This document shows, piece after piece, positions 11,131 through 21,985 of a DNA stretch of 64,000 bases. Both the position numbers and the translations under genes were made by a program. The notes under the pieces were generated by a model, which was not told the DNA's origin, made no database searches, and saw only the letters and a program-made list of their open reading frames with translations. The stretch's first letter is position 1; every line of letters begins with the position of its first letter. This DNA comes from Petaurus breviceps papuanus (lineage: Eukaryota > Chordata > Mammalia > Diprotodontia > Petauridae), in NCBI GenBank assembly GCA_028583685.1, contig JAMXIF010000016.1:62394-126393 (forward strand). Direction: 5' to 3'.

Positions 11131-12028
11131 GCAATTAGTACTTAGAAAAGACTGCAACATGAACTCAATGCATGTACCCTCCTGACCTATTAGCACTCCT
11201 AAAGACCCTGATTGTGATTCAGGACATCAAGAACCTGACAATTGTCTTGGGACTCCAAGTAGGTCTTTCCCTTGAAGTCTGGGGACATTAAAGATGAGGT
11301 CACTGGTTTCATCTCCGTGGAGGTCAGTTAACTCTTTCTGCTCAACAACCATGGATTCTACTCATAAATCTGAGAAGCCCTACAAGAATGTTTAGATGAT
11401 TCTGTAAAAAACTGTGATTATTGTTGATGGGGGGAGGGGAGTCAAAGGTCAAGGTCATGACTGAGGATGAGACAGTATCAACCTCATGTGTGATAAATAG
11501 CACTTTATTGATTAAACACCATATGCTAGCCACAGGGCTTTAAAAGAAACAAGTAATGAAGAATAATGAAGAATCTGATGGTCAAGGGACCATAGCTTGT
11601 TTCTGATGGACCTTCAGATGCATGACTTCTCTATGCGCTTTTTCAGCCTCCAGTGGTGGGTAGGATGAAGGTACAGTTGCTAGCTCATTTGTCTCCCTTT
11701 ACCCCTCTGGTGATCAGGAGCATTTAATCTATTTTGTGTTTTGCTTTTAGTTAGAACACACATGGATGTTTCTAAATCTCTTGACCAGTATCCACCCTGT
11801 CTTAAGAGGTTAGTGAGATGATCACCTTTCTTAGTCATTCCAAATCTTTTCTGGGATCAAATATTACTTGTCTGAGTGTTTCCCTTCTTTCTGTAGATAC
11901 TGCAAACTGATCTGAGGTTTGCCTAACTTCTAGTTCTTGAAAGATTGGGAAAGAGATAGCTGGAAACTCTCGGGGCACCTGCCTTGGACCACAGCAGCAG
12001 CAACAATCAAGTAAGGCAGTTTCCTCTG
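11131..12028. other. Mostly unassigned; short L2 tail near 11490-11540
   Basis: The only family signal is 'cactttattgattaaacacc' with 'atatgctagccacagggctt' (11502-11540), a degraded L2 3' end. The remainder shows nothing I can name. Confidence 0.4.
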
Positions 12029-12029
12029 C

Positions 12030-12500
12030 TGCTAATCAATTCGTCAACCAATAAGCATTTATTAATTCCTTGGAATTGATTAATTCCTTGGAATTTATCA
12101 ATCCCAAGTGCCAGGCACTGTGAGATGCACTGGGAATACAAAAGCAAAACCAAAAAGCGATCTCTGCCCTCAAGGAACATCCAGTCTACCAGGGAGATGT
12201 GTACAAATAAGTATATGCAAGATATATTCAGGATAAATACAAGCTAATGGGGGAGAGAAAAGATTCTAGCAACTGGGGTATCAGGATAAGCCTCACATGT
12301 AGGAGATGGTATTTAAGCTGAGCTTTGAAGGCAGCTAGAGATTCTAAAAGGCAGAGGTGAGAAGGAAATGCAGGCATGGGGTCAAGTTCAAAGGCACAAA
12401 GACAGAAGGTGGAATAGCATACATGAAGAACATACAGAAGGTCCATACTGGATCTTAGAATCCCACCATCTCTCTCTCCAAGACAGAACAAAAACTAAGA
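12030..12500 (-). mobile_element. L2 3' region (antisense) with an 18-bp tandem duplication
   Basis: L2 3' terminus ('ccaggcactgtgagatgcac', 'ctctgccctcaaggaacatc') continuing into the upstream L2 sequence ('tttaagctgagctttgaagg', 'gaaggaaatgcaggcatggg'). An 18-bp unit, 'attaattccttggaattg', is duplicated at 12061-12096 inside the terminal motif. Confidence 0.8.
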
Positions 12501-12604
12501 GGGCAACAGTGGGTACTGTCCTGAACTTGACCTCCTACTGGATCTAGATATTCAGGCAGATACTTTAAATTCCAGGTGGTCCAGATAGCGAGGTCATTTC
12601 TGAC

Positions 12605-13080
12605 TCTACCTCAACAGTCCTTAACTAGAGGGATTTTTAGGGGATCAAGAAAATTGAATGGGGAAAAATATATCTCAATTTTTACTTACCTCTGTAATTT
12701 AGCATTTGCTTCCATTTCAAATGCAGGCAATAAACTATAATCAGATTATAGTCACAAATTATAGATTATAGTCACAGCAGTGCCTATGACTGTTATCAAT
12801 AGAAATCAGAAATACTTTCATATCACATGACAATTGTTGTAGATATCTCCAATTATAATTTACACTCATGAGGACTGCAAAATTACTGTAGTTTTTACAC
12901 TTGCTACTAGATCACATCTTTCCTATGTATGGACTGTATTTCAACACACTTATTTTTTTCGTAATCCTATGTATGTTATGTAATGCATTTAAAAACACTA
13001 GACTGAAAAAGGACCTGTAGGCTTCCAAAGACTGTCAAAGAGGTTCATGACATGCACAAAATGCTTTAAAAGGTGCTTCT
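12605..13080. mobile_element. Longer copy of the GGTTCTTAAC hAT-type transposon
   Basis: Left end 'ccttaactagagggattttt'; right half has 'gtaatcctatgtatgttatg', 'aatgcatttaaaaacactag', 'aggttcatgacatgcac' and 'tttaaaaggtgcttctt', the family's terminal blocks. About 470 bp, so it keeps internal sequence that the 180-bp copy at 3075 lacks. No transposase frame. Confidence 0.55.
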
Positions 13081-13690
13081 TCAATTATGAGCACTTGTCC
13101 AATCAAGATTGAGGTTGATTATACAAATACCTCTGCTACTGCTGACCATGTCTGAAAGGATTAATGTACCTTCTAGTTAATGCTAGGCCCTAGGAGAACC
13201 TGGATTAACAGATAATTTTAAAATGAAACAGAATCAGAAGAGTATCATTATTGTTAACTCCCATGCTGGGTCCTCACAGAAATGAAGAGAGGCAATGATA
13301 GGGTTTGCTTTGTGTGGGAGTCAGAAACCTGGCACCTTTTTGTACTGAATAGATCATTACATACACAGAGGAAAATAGCTGTACTTTGTAGGGTACTAAC
13401 TCTGAGTTTAAGAAATGTTTTTATACAGAGTCAATTCTCAAGGATATACATTGATGGAGGGTATGTCATGTTGTAGATACTCTGTAATTGCAGGTAATCC
13501 AAAAATCACTTCTCCTTGACTTTGGAATATATCTTTAATCTTGCATCTTCACTTTCCTGTGTAAGCTTTGATCAGATTGATATTTAAAGTATTTTTCCAT
13601 TCTCTAAGCATATAGCAACTGACTGATGTGTATGAGGTAGTAGCCAGGGGAGTTGAGCAAAGAAATGGTCCGCAAGTAATCTAAGCAGTC
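13081..13690. other. No recognisable gene or repeat
   Basis: About 0.6 kb without a family signature. The 64-codon plus-strand frame at 13282-13476 is not supported by any motif. Confidence 0.4.
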
Positions 13691-13694
13691 AGAG

Positions 13695-14045
13695 CAAAAA
13701 CAATCAATCAACCAAACTGATAAGAATTTATTAAGCTTTTACTATGTGCTAGACACTGTACTAAACACTGAGGATACAAAGAAAAGGCCAAAAAATGGTC
13801 CCTGCTCTCAGGGAGGTCACATTCTAATAGGGGAGAAAAGATGTACATATGTGGGTGTATATGACATACATACTACATAGCTATAAGGTAACTTTATAAG
13901 GGAAGGCACTAGAAGCTGGGTAGACAGGAAGGTTTTATGCAGAAGATGGTGTTTGAGATGAGGCTTAAAGAAAGCCAGGGATTTCAAAAGATGTAAAGGA
14001 GGAGGAAGAACATTCCATGCATGGGGGATAGCCAATCTGGGATTG
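13695..14045 (-). mobile_element. L2 3' region (antisense)
   Basis: 'aagaatttattaagctttta', 'ctatgtgctagacactgtac', 'gtccctgctctcagggaggt', then upstream L2 sequence ('gtttgagatgaggcttaaag', 'gaacattccatgcatggggg'). Confidence 0.85.
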
Positions 14046-14344
14046 AAATTTTGCTATAGATAATCCACCAAGGAAATAATCCACACATAAATAGCTAGTT
14101 GCTGACTGTTCACTTTATACATACCCTTTAGCTTAGAGGGAGAAATATCATGGACTTTTGGAATCACCAGAAAAAGAGGAATCAACAGAAATTCATGCTT
14201 CTGCTATGTAGGTAGGACTTTATCTAGATCCCAAACCACTCCCAAGTACATGGAGGCCTATCCTCTCCTTTCCTCACACTAGGGAAGAACATTCCACACC
14301 CTCAGTTAGTCACAAATCCTATGCAAATAGTCCTGAAATTGAAA

Positions 14345-14545
14345 TCCTTGTGACTTAGAGCTGAAGGGGATCGCAGAGGCCTCATAGTCCAACCTCCTCA
14401 TTTTACAGATGTGGAAACTGAAGCCAAGAAGAGTTCAACGACTCATCCAAGGTCACTCAAGAAATGTCAGAAGTAGGATTTGAACCCAGGTCTTCTGATT
14501 TCAGAGCCAATACTCTTTTTGCCCTGTACCACATTATCTTCCTCT
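14345..14545 (-). repeat. MIR/THER-type SINE (antisense)
   Basis: 'ttagagctgaaggggatcgc', 'catagtccaacctcctcatt', 'ttacagatgtggaaactgaa', 'gatttgaacccaggtcttct' and 'gccctgtaccacattatctt' are the ordered antisense blocks; nearly complete. Confidence 0.8.
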
Positions 14546-14554
14546 TGTTCTACC

Positions 14555-14780
14555 ATAAGAAAAGCTAGACAATGGCCATTCCCTATCCTCTGTGACATTT
14601 TCTTTAAAGGCTGTTGTTAAATCCCATCCTTCTTTCCTTTGGTTTTCTCTTCTTCAAGATCAATAATGCTAACTCTTTTTACCCTTCCTATGGAGCCTGT
14701 TCGTCAACTCTATAGTCATTTTCATTGTTTTCTTCCAAACTATATCCAATTTCACTACATCCAAGATGGCACCCAAGGCA
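14555..14780 (-). mobile_element. L3/CR1 3' region (antisense, degraded)
   Basis: 'gttgttaaatcccatccttc', 'ttttctcttcttcaagatca' and 'cctatggagcctgttcgtca' follow the block order of the antisense L3 3' region seen more clearly at 44755-45187. Weak. Confidence 0.35.
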
Positions 14781-14794
14781 CCATATTGTAGTGA

Positions 14795-14945
14795 AGCTAG
14801 AGGACTGGGCTTGTGTTTGAGAAGACTTAGGTTAAGGTCCTGCTTCTAACACAAAACCAAATTTACTATGTAACCATGGCCAGATTCTTAACCTCTCAGG
14901 CCCCCGGGAAATTCTCTTAGGACTATAATCCATATACAAGTTTAG
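14795..14945 (+). repeat. MIR-related CORE-SINE (sense)
   Basis: 'gaagacttaggttaaggtcc', 'tatgtaaccatggccagatt', 'cttaacctctcaggcccccg' and 'aattctcttaggactataat' match a MIR-related subfamily whose tail reads 'ctctctaagactataagttg'. Its likely end ('atcacaggtccagacta', 15190-15206) lies beyond an inserted repeat at about 14963-15145. Confidence 0.6.
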
Positions 14946-14962
14946 GAGGGTGTTTTTGCCCT

Positions 14963-15145
14963 GACAAAATTATTACCAAGCACTGTCTAGGGTCTCCCAG
15001 GTGCCAGAGAGTCCCACCCAGACTATGCTGCTTCCTGGGATATCGAAACTGTATCATTACCTTTCATCAGTGAGTCAAATCCCATAGATTCATGCCTCAA
15101 TTTTCCATTTTGATTGACCAGAGATACTTGGCAATGAAAACATTT
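14963..15145 (+). repeat. Unclassified interspersed repeat, copy A
   Basis: This segment aligns by eye with 16775-16960 in the same orientation over about 180 bases, at very roughly 65-70% identity, with best blocks 'tgcctcaattttcca' and 'caggtgccagagagtccc'. It appears to split a MIR-related SINE. I do not recognise the family. Confidence 0.5.
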
Positions 15146-16235
15146 CTTTTGATCACAAAAGGAGGGGAACCATTCCCACCTCCCAAAAAATCACAGGTCC
15201 AGACTAAAACCAAGTGATTGCATGAAGGCTGATTTTAGATAGTGGGTAGGTCAATTTCTGCCATCATGCCCAGTCCTCACAACTTTTTTCCAATTATAAA
15301 CTCCCATTGCACACTGCTGGCAGTTATAGCCAGACAGTTCTTTTTCCTCCACCATATGCACATATAGGCACACATATGAGGCAGGGTATTTTCAGCCCCT
15401 CTGCCCTGTGAGATTCAGCATATTCATACCCTACTTCTCAATATCAGAAGAACAAAGGGAAAAACTAGGGTAGTGTTTGATCACTTTAGCCAGTATTTTA
15501 CCATGGAAACTGGGTGCAGGTAAGTATTGTCCCTATACCAAGCTGTTCTTTGCATTTGGATTACTAAATTGGGCATTGCATTAACACTGTGCTAAAATGG
15601 ACCAAGATTGGAGGAGGGGAGAGGAATTCAATGATATGTTTACTGATGTAATCACAGTGATATAGTTTTCTTTTTCAAAAAAAAGTGTTGGTAATCTTTG
15701 TTTCAGATCTGGTTACCTTACTCCCTGGCACTCCTCAGCTTTGAGAGACTGCCACCCCTTCTTGTAAAACACCCAGCACTGAAAAGCAGCTTCCTTCATG
15801 CATGCATAGACATATGCATTTGGAGCAGATTTCTCAATCACAGCATTGTAACTTCCATCAGAATGGAGACATTTCTATTAGAATTGGCAAAGGTCATATA
15901 CCAAGTCGTGGCCTGATTCATTCCCTTTGCCATTTACTTCAAGAAGGCATTTTACTAAATTCAGCTCCCTGACAGATCACACTATGAATCACCAGGGCCC
16001 CAAATATGAAGAGGGAATTGAGGTGATTATCCAAGTAATATAGTGCTGCCTAGGAGCTACCAGAGACCCATTCTAAACAATACAGAGGGATCAACCTAGG
16101 GTATAATGGGCACTGTTCTTCCAATTTCCCCTTGTCCTTCACATCTTTTCTTTGCATAAAGGCAGGGGTGAGACTTTAGAGAATACCCAGGAGGACCAGA
16201 ATGAGGCACTGAAAGAGGGTTGAATTTGAAATCAT
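15146..16235. other. Mostly unassigned; SINE tail at 15190-15215
   Basis: Apart from the SINE tail 'atcacaggtccagacta' there is no repeat signature. A 72-codon plus-strand frame (15698-15916) shows no domain; coding is not supported. Confidence 0.4.
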
Positions 16236-16236
16236 C

Positions 16237-16425
16237 AGTCATAAGATTTAGAGTTATAGGAGACTGTAAAGATCTTCTTACCTAACTTCTTCATTTTGCC
16301 AAAGAGGAAAGTTTTGGAAATTCCTTAAGTATAGAGAGAGAAAGTTATTTTCTCAAGACCACAGAACTAGTAAGTAACAAAGTTGGGATTTGAACCTAGG
16401 TCCTCTAATTCCCATACCATCCCTC
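16237..16425 (-). repeat. MIR/THER-type SINE (antisense)
   Basis: 'agatttagagttataggaga', 'ctaacttcttcattttgcca', 'agaccacagaactagtaagt' and 'gggatttgaacctaggtcct' are ordered antisense MIR blocks. Confidence 0.7.
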
Positions 16426-16486
16426 TTTCAAGTCCATCAAATTGCCTGGACCAGAGTTTGAATCCTTGGTTGCTACAATTCCATTC

Positions 16487-16590
16487 TATAAGAATTTGCA
16501 TGTCTAGATTTACCAGGCACTGTGCTAAGTTGGAACTGGGAAGGCAAAGATACAAATGAAAGTCTCTTCCCTCAAAGAGCTTCTATTTCT
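16487..16590 (-). repeat. L2 3' end (antisense)
   Basis: 'accaggcactgtgctaagtt', 'ggcaaagatacaaatgaaag' and 'ttccctcaaagagcttc' match the antisense L2 end. Confidence 0.65.
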
Positions 16591-16712
16591 GCCTGTATGA
16601 CCTTCAAAAGTCATCCAACCTCTCTAGGCTTCAGTTTCCTCATCTGTAAAATAAGGAATTTGGACTAGATGACCTACGTAGTCCTTCCAGTTCTCAATTT
16701 GTGATCCCTTGA
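16590..16712 (+). repeat. MIR 3' half (sense)
   Basis: 'ctaggcttcagtttcctcat', 'ctgtaaaataaggaatttgg', 'actagatgacctacgtagtc' and 'cttccagttctcaatttgtg' form a clear sense MIR tail. Confidence 0.8.
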
Positions 16713-16774
16713 TGATTTGGAGGGGAGGGATGGCGGGGGGAGTCAGGGCAATATTTAGTTCTCACATCATTGAA

Positions 16775-16960
16775 GACACGGTAACTCTGCCAAGTATCCT
16801 CTGGGGTTCCCCAGATGCCAGGAAGCCCACCGAGATTACACTATTTCTTTGAGTATGGAAAATATGCTATGTCCTTTTGTCAGTGTGTTAAACTCCCTGG
16901 ATTAGTGCCTCAATTTTCCACTTTGATTTGCCTGTGAATGCTTGGCTAACAGAGACATTT
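16775..16960 (+). repeat. Unclassified interspersed repeat, copy B
   Basis: Partner of 14963-15145: shared blocks include 'tgcctcaattttcca', 'ccagatgccagg...cccacc' and a similar 'cttggc...gacattt' end. Flanking sequences of the two copies are unrelated, so the similarity is bounded. Confidence 0.5.
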
Positions 16961-17384
16961 ACTTGGGTCTTATGGTATTTGGAGTGTCACAGTGGCTTTC
17001 CACACTTGCTTTGTTTCATTGAAACCACACTGTGACCCTCTGCTACTTTGGTTTTGCCTGCCTGTTACCTCTGACCCCATTCACAGACTCTACTGTGCTT
17101 GTTGCTAATTACCTCACTCATGTAATAAGGAATACTGCCTTTTCTATGCAAAGATTTTCCTTGCCAAGAGAACTGTCATTTCTCTAAACATTGAATAAAA
17201 ACGGCATTCATTATTAAAAATATTTACTCGGCATTAGCGTTCTTACTTCCAAGAAGTTCTGAATTCATTTTAAGGACTAAGGAAGTGAAGCAAATAGAAA
17301 GTAATTATGAGCAAGTAAGTCTCCTCTCTCCTAACAAGATGTCAATTTAATGCCTTGTCTGGAATAGCTCATTTTCCAGTCCTG
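16961..17384. other. No recognisable gene or repeat
   Basis: About 420 bases of single-copy-looking DNA ending in a few 'cagt' repeats (17396-17411). Confidence 0.4.
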
Positions 17385-17830
17385 TTGGAAATGTGTCAGT
17401 CAGTCAGTCAACAAGCATTTATTAAGTGATTTTTATGTGTGTCACTGTGCTAAGCATTGGGAATTCAAAGAAAGACAAAAAAACTGGGTCTCTGGCCTCA
17501 AGGAGCTCATGTTCTAATGGGATAGGCAACACACAATTGGCTATGTATGTAACATATATGCATGCATGTATATGTTTATGTATACACATACATGTATATA
17601 CATATAATGTGTTTGTATGTGTGTGCACACGTGTGTGTGTGTGTGTGTGTGTAAATTAATCTCAGAACAAGAGACTGGAATGGAAAAGACCTCTTGATGA
17701 AAGGGTAATTTGAACTGAGACTGGAAGGAAGCCAGGCAAGCTGAGAGACAGAGGTGAGGAAGGAGAGTCTCTTAGGTACAGTGGATGGCTGGTATCATGG
17801 ATGAGAAACAGCAAATAAGCCAGGGTAACA
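17385..17830 (-). mobile_element. L2 3' region (antisense) containing a microsatellite
   Basis: L2 terminus ('caacaagcatttattaagtg', 'ggcctcaaggagctcatgtt') is followed by a TA/TG microsatellite (about 17549-17652) and then upstream L2 sequence ('tttgaactgagactggaagg', 'aagccaggcaagctgagaga'). Confidence 0.8.
17549..17652. repeat. Mixed TATG / TG microsatellite inside L2
   Basis: Alternating 'tatg', 'catg' and TG runs ending in a near-pure (GT) stretch at 17632-17652. Confidence 0.85.
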
Positions 17831-17994
17831 CTGTAAATATTTGTAGCTTCACATGCTAATACATATGGCTAAATTAGCTAGTTTGGCTCTCCATTTGGCA
17901 AACCTCTAATGTAACAACAGTAGCAATGGGGTGTTTTGTTTGATTTTAGTCTCATTTTGTGTTTAATCATTGTGGTAAACTTCTAGTATGGAAA

Positions 17995-18090
17995 CTCTCC
18001 ACTTAAGTCACTTGCCCATGGTCACACAGCATACACGAACTTGAACTTGACTCCAAGAAGAGTTCTCTATCCATTACCCAATGCGTCCTC
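17995..18090 (-). repeat. CORE-SINE fragment (antisense)
   Basis: 'agtcacttgcccatggtcac', 'acagcatacacgaacttgaa' and 'ttctctatccattacccaat' match antisense MAR1/MIR core and head. Confidence 0.6.
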
Positions 18091-18798
18091 ACAAATGATT
18101 TAGAGTGATTTAATTTTTTAATTGATTTAATGATTTAACAGTAGTGATGCTGATAAGTAACACCATGTTTTTTACTGAGAGGCCAGAATAAGGATTATCT
18201 CCACAAACTACCCAGAGACTGTAGAATTAAGTCCTGTAGATTAAGTATGAGAAGGGGTGGAATTAAGGGCATGTTCCTATTGCCTTTTTGTCATTGTATG
18301 CTCTGAATTCCCTGAAGTACTTTACAATCCAAATTTTATGTGGAGTAGAGCTGTGATGGCTGCCAAGTGATTTTCTGGGACTCAGCTTATTCAGTGAAGA
18401 AAATGAAGAATAAATTCTTCCCATTCATCCATAACATGGAAAGCCACACTGTACTCTCCAGAGGCAAAAGGGGGAAGGGTTGACCCCAATATACTGATGG
18501 TTAGTATTTTGTGCATGTAGTCCTTTGCTACTATCAATTTCAATGGGGTTGTTTTGGGGTAATCTTGTGCAACCCATAGCCAAGCTCCCAAACAATTCAC
18601 CTTTGTATTCATGGTTGCTATACATTCTTGCCTTCTAGAACACTCTCAACCAATAAGAACCTTTCCTCAGTGACACCACCATGCTATTGGTTTACTGAGA
18701 CTGCTGGAGAATGTAGTCCAAAGAAATTAAAACCAATAAGGAAGGTGCTCTTGCCCCAAGAATTGTGATGAAGTCCTAAGGCCTGCCATGGTCTTCTA
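18091..18798. other. No recognisable gene or repeat
   Basis: About 0.7 kb. Two overlapping minus-strand frames near 18391-18625 show no recognisable motif. Confidence 0.4.
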
Positions 18799-18799
18799 C

Positions 18800-18970
18800 A
18801 CCAGTGGTTTCAAACTGAAAACATACAGGTGGCTTGTTGACTTAGAAAACCACCAATTAACATTGTCTATGTTTTTCTGTATCTTTATTTATTTTCTTTA
18901 ACATTTCCCAGTTACATTTTAATCTGGTTCAGGCTGCACCTAGAGGTTTGCTTGACACTTCTGCTCTATA
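18800..18970. mobile_element. hAT-type non-autonomous element, GTCAAACTC family, copy 1
   Basis: 'ccagtggtttcaaactgaaa', 'ttgacttagaaaaccaccaa', 'ttaacattgtctatgttttt' and 'cccagttacattttaatctg' recur at 38170-38400 and 42885-43082. Ends fit the 'agtgtcaaactc...gtttgacacct' inverted-repeat type; here 'gcttgacacttctgct' is the right end. Confidence 0.6.
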
Positions 18971-19144
18971 CCTACCTATGCTCTATGTCTGGAGAAATAC
19001 CATGGAGCCTACCCAAATCTTTCTAAAGGAGTTTAAAGAAAACAACGACAAGTCACAGAATTTTACTGCCATTATACTCTGGAGAGAGTTCTAGGAGGCT
19101 GTGGCCCTGAATTGACATCATGGTTAATTTTGCTAGATTTCTGG

Positions 19145-19156
19145 CCTTAGGCCAAT
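19145..19156. repeat. Target-site duplication, left copy
   Basis: 'ccttaggccaat' is repeated exactly at 19250-19261, flanking the truncated RTE-tailed SINE. Confidence 0.85.
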
Positions 19157-19249
19157 TGTTGTTCAATCATTTCAGTCATGCCCAACTCTTTGTGACCCCA
19201 TTTGGGGTTTTCTTGGCAAAGATACTAGAGTGGTTTCCCATTTCCTTCT
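19157..19249 (-). repeat. 5'-truncated RTE-tailed SINE (antisense)
   Basis: 93 bases holding only the RTE-like 3' part ('gttgttcaatcatttcagtc', 'actctttgtgaccccatttg', 'gatactagagtggtttccca'), bounded by a perfect 12-bp duplication. It shows that 'gttgttc...gacccc' is the transcript's 3' end and that the element stopped before copying its head. Confidence 0.9.
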
Positions 19250-19261
19250 CCTTAGGCCAAT

Positions 19262-21025
19262 AACATGTGCATATATTCTTATTTTGTTTGTTCTTTATTA
19301 GAAACATTACTCACTACCCAAACATCCCTCATTAGCAAAGCAGAATTTAGTTCAAGATATTCCATCTTGGACCATATCAAAGAAGGGGTTTGATATAGAA
19401 ATATAACAAATCGAACCAAATGCCACATAATTATGAATCAGTCACCTAAAATGCAGTTTCATCACCTGGTTCCCCAAAACATTGTGGTTGAAACTGTACT
19501 ATACACATTTTTCAACTTTGCCATCCTCTTTAAAGTATTAGGAAATCCTTAAATTCAGGGATCAGTGTCTTCATTCCATAATTTTTCTTACTGCCGAAGA
19601 CAGTATGATCCCCACAACATAAATACATCTTTAAATACCAGTGGGCAATCATTATGATCAAGTTCTTTAGTAATATAAGAATCATTGAGAAGAATGAGAA
19701 TGGCTGACTATAAAATCTTTTAACATCTGCAACATCTCTGTGAGGCAAGTAATAAAGAGACATTAACAGTCTCGGCGTGCCTGGAAATTAGTCAATCAAG
19801 GCAATAGATCTCTAAAGTAATTTGGTTGGGATGGTGGTAGGGGGTGGAAGGATGGTCAGTGACACCATTAGGTACAGGCTTTGTGAGTGAAGCCAGCTTC
19901 AGAGTTAATTCAACACTGGTCTCTGCCACCTCTGAAACATACTGACTCATCTTCTAATAATAGCATCCTGAGGTATAGTTACATTTGGAGAACTTGAGGC
20001 GGAAAATGTGTGTACCTTTTTCAGAGCAATCCCACTTCTTGCCATTGTCATGACCAGAGAAGAAAAAATGAAATTAGAAAGGTCGTGAATGATGTGGATG
20101 GGCTGGGAGTGGGGAGGAGAGGGACAATTTCTGAATACTTTGAAAGATAAAAACAGCAAGCTTTCCCTCTCATGCTCTTTCCCTCTCCCAAACACCCCCT
20201 CACACCCACAAGCAAAGCTTTCCTTATGCCTTAAGGGCATCTGCTTCCCTTCCTGATTTCTATCCCAATAAACTCCACATTATCTGCATATAAATTACCC
20301 ATAGTGTAGGAAATGTGTGGTCCCCCTCAGGCTGACTCCTCCCCTCCATCACTACACTCCGCCCCCCCCCCCCTTTCTGGTCATTGCCAAGACCTGACAT
20401 AGTCCACAGGGAGACCAGGTCAAAGATTATTTAAACCTGGAAATCATCTACTCTTTTTATTATTGCTCAATTATCTATACTAATTATTCTCTCCATTAAT
20501 AAAAGTAGTTAAGAATGACTCAATTTATAAAAGCAGCTTTCATTCATTAATCTCAGTTTTCTTCTCCTCCCCTTCTCCCCTCTCCCTTCCAAAAACCCCT
20601 CAACCTTGTCCTCCATGTCCCTGCGTGGCATAGCACTTGGCTTTGTAAGGTTAGGAGTAAGGGGGTAGCAGCTAGAGCTTCTGTCCCCCAGTGACCCTGA
20701 CTTAGAGTACAGGTCTTAGTACTGACCAAGGGGGGCCCTGTTTCCCAAATCAGACTTAGACTCACAACTCGTGGGCATGGTGCTACCACCAGTATTTACT
20801 GGGCAGCCAAGAACCCATTCACCTCCTACCCTTGGCCCTGGTCAGAGTTCTCAGCTTGGCCGCAGTCCCAGCACTGGTGCTGTTTTTGCTCAACAGTTTT
20901 TTTTGCCAACCAGCCAGCCTGCCTCCCACACACCTCTCTGCCTAGCTCAGACCTGGGACTTCCGGCCTAATTCTGCTGCTACTGCTGCCTCTCAGAAGTC
21001 AGCTCACTGGTCAAAAGAACAACCA
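19262..21025. other. No recognised family; GC-richer part at 20540-21020
   Basis: The first 1.2 kb shows nothing I can name. From about 20540 the segment becomes richer in C and G, with CT-rich and proline-codon-rich stretches and an 88-codon plus-strand frame (20771-21037) of low-complexity composition. I cannot assign it; an unrecognised LTR, an L1 5' region or unique DNA are all possible. Confidence 0.35.
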
Positions 21026-21027
21026 GC

Positions 21028-21240
21028 CTTTAGATAACTTTCAAGTTTGAAAAGTGCTTTACATCCCTTTTTATCATTTCCCTCAGAACAACTTTTTGAG
21101 GTGATTGTTATTATATTCCCTATTTTACACACTGAGTCTCAGAGAGGTTAAGTGATTTTGCCTGTGGTCACACAGCTAATTAGTAGGAGGCAGGATTTGA
21201 ACTCAGATCTTTCTACTCTAAGTCCAGCAGGTTCCTTTCT
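21028..21240 (-). repeat. MIR/CORE-SINE (antisense)
   Basis: 'ttgaaaagtgctttacatcc', 'attttacacactgagtctca', 'gagaggttaagtgattttgc', 'cacacagctaattagtagga' and 'aggatttgaactcagatctt' in order; nearly complete. Confidence 0.8.
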
Positions 21241-21734
21241 TCAACTCCATGCTCAGCCTTGCCCCTAACTTGTTGGTCTACACCATCTTCCACTTTTTGT
21301 TCTTGCCTTTTGCCTGTTTTAGAGTCTCTTAGCTTCCATCCCATCAACCAGGAAACTAATCAAGGCATCTATCTAGTGGATGACGATGGATTAGAAAACT
21401 GTTGAGCAAGGAAAGCCTTGAATAAACATAACCATGCCAGAATAACTGTCACATACCCAGAAAGGGCAGATTGGAATATGGGTATCTGAGCTACCAGAGA
21501 AGAAACTGAAGCATCCATTATTTTAATCCTGGATTCTAATTTCCACTCAATAATAATAACCCTCAATCACAATTTCAGCATTGATTCTTTTCTTTCAGAG
21601 ATGGCAGCCAAACCTTTTTCAGTGTTTGGTTTTGATTAAAGTGACCAAATTCCAGATGAAGAGGTGTTAGAGGGGGAAGCTTCTGTACCAAGTTTAGAAT
21701 CCAGCTAAGCAGTAAGAGAGAGGAAATACTCAGA
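21241..21734. other. No recognisable gene or repeat
   Basis: About 0.5 kb without a family signature. Confidence 0.4.
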
Positions 21735-21974
21735 TGATTCAATTTAATTCAATAAATGTTTATTAAGGACCTACTTTATGCTAAGTGCTAGGAATATGAA
21801 TAAGAAAAAGAAAGATAGACCTTGCCCACAAGGAGCTTAAAATCTAATGGGGGAAGACAACACACAAAGGAAGCTGAAAAAGGGAGGGGACAGGACATGA
21901 ACCACCAGGGGGTGTGATGTTCCATGTAGTAATGGAATCCAGACCAAGCAAATCTGCTGATGGAAAATGGAGTT
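21735..21974 (-). repeat. L2 3' end (antisense)
   Basis: 'ataaatgtttattaaggacc', 'accttgcccacaaggagctt' and 'aaaatctaatgggggaagac' match the L2 end; the copy is interrupted by the SINE at 21986. Confidence 0.75.
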
Positions 21975-21985
21975 ACCTGGAAAGT
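21975..21985. repeat. Target-site duplication, left copy
   Basis: 'acctggaaagt' recurs exactly at 22235-22245 on the other side of the SINE. Confidence 0.85.

Noticed and set aside
20540-21037. CpG-island promoter at the GC-richer stretch
   Set aside because: The segment is C-rich but has few CpG dinucleotides and no core-promoter motif that I can see.
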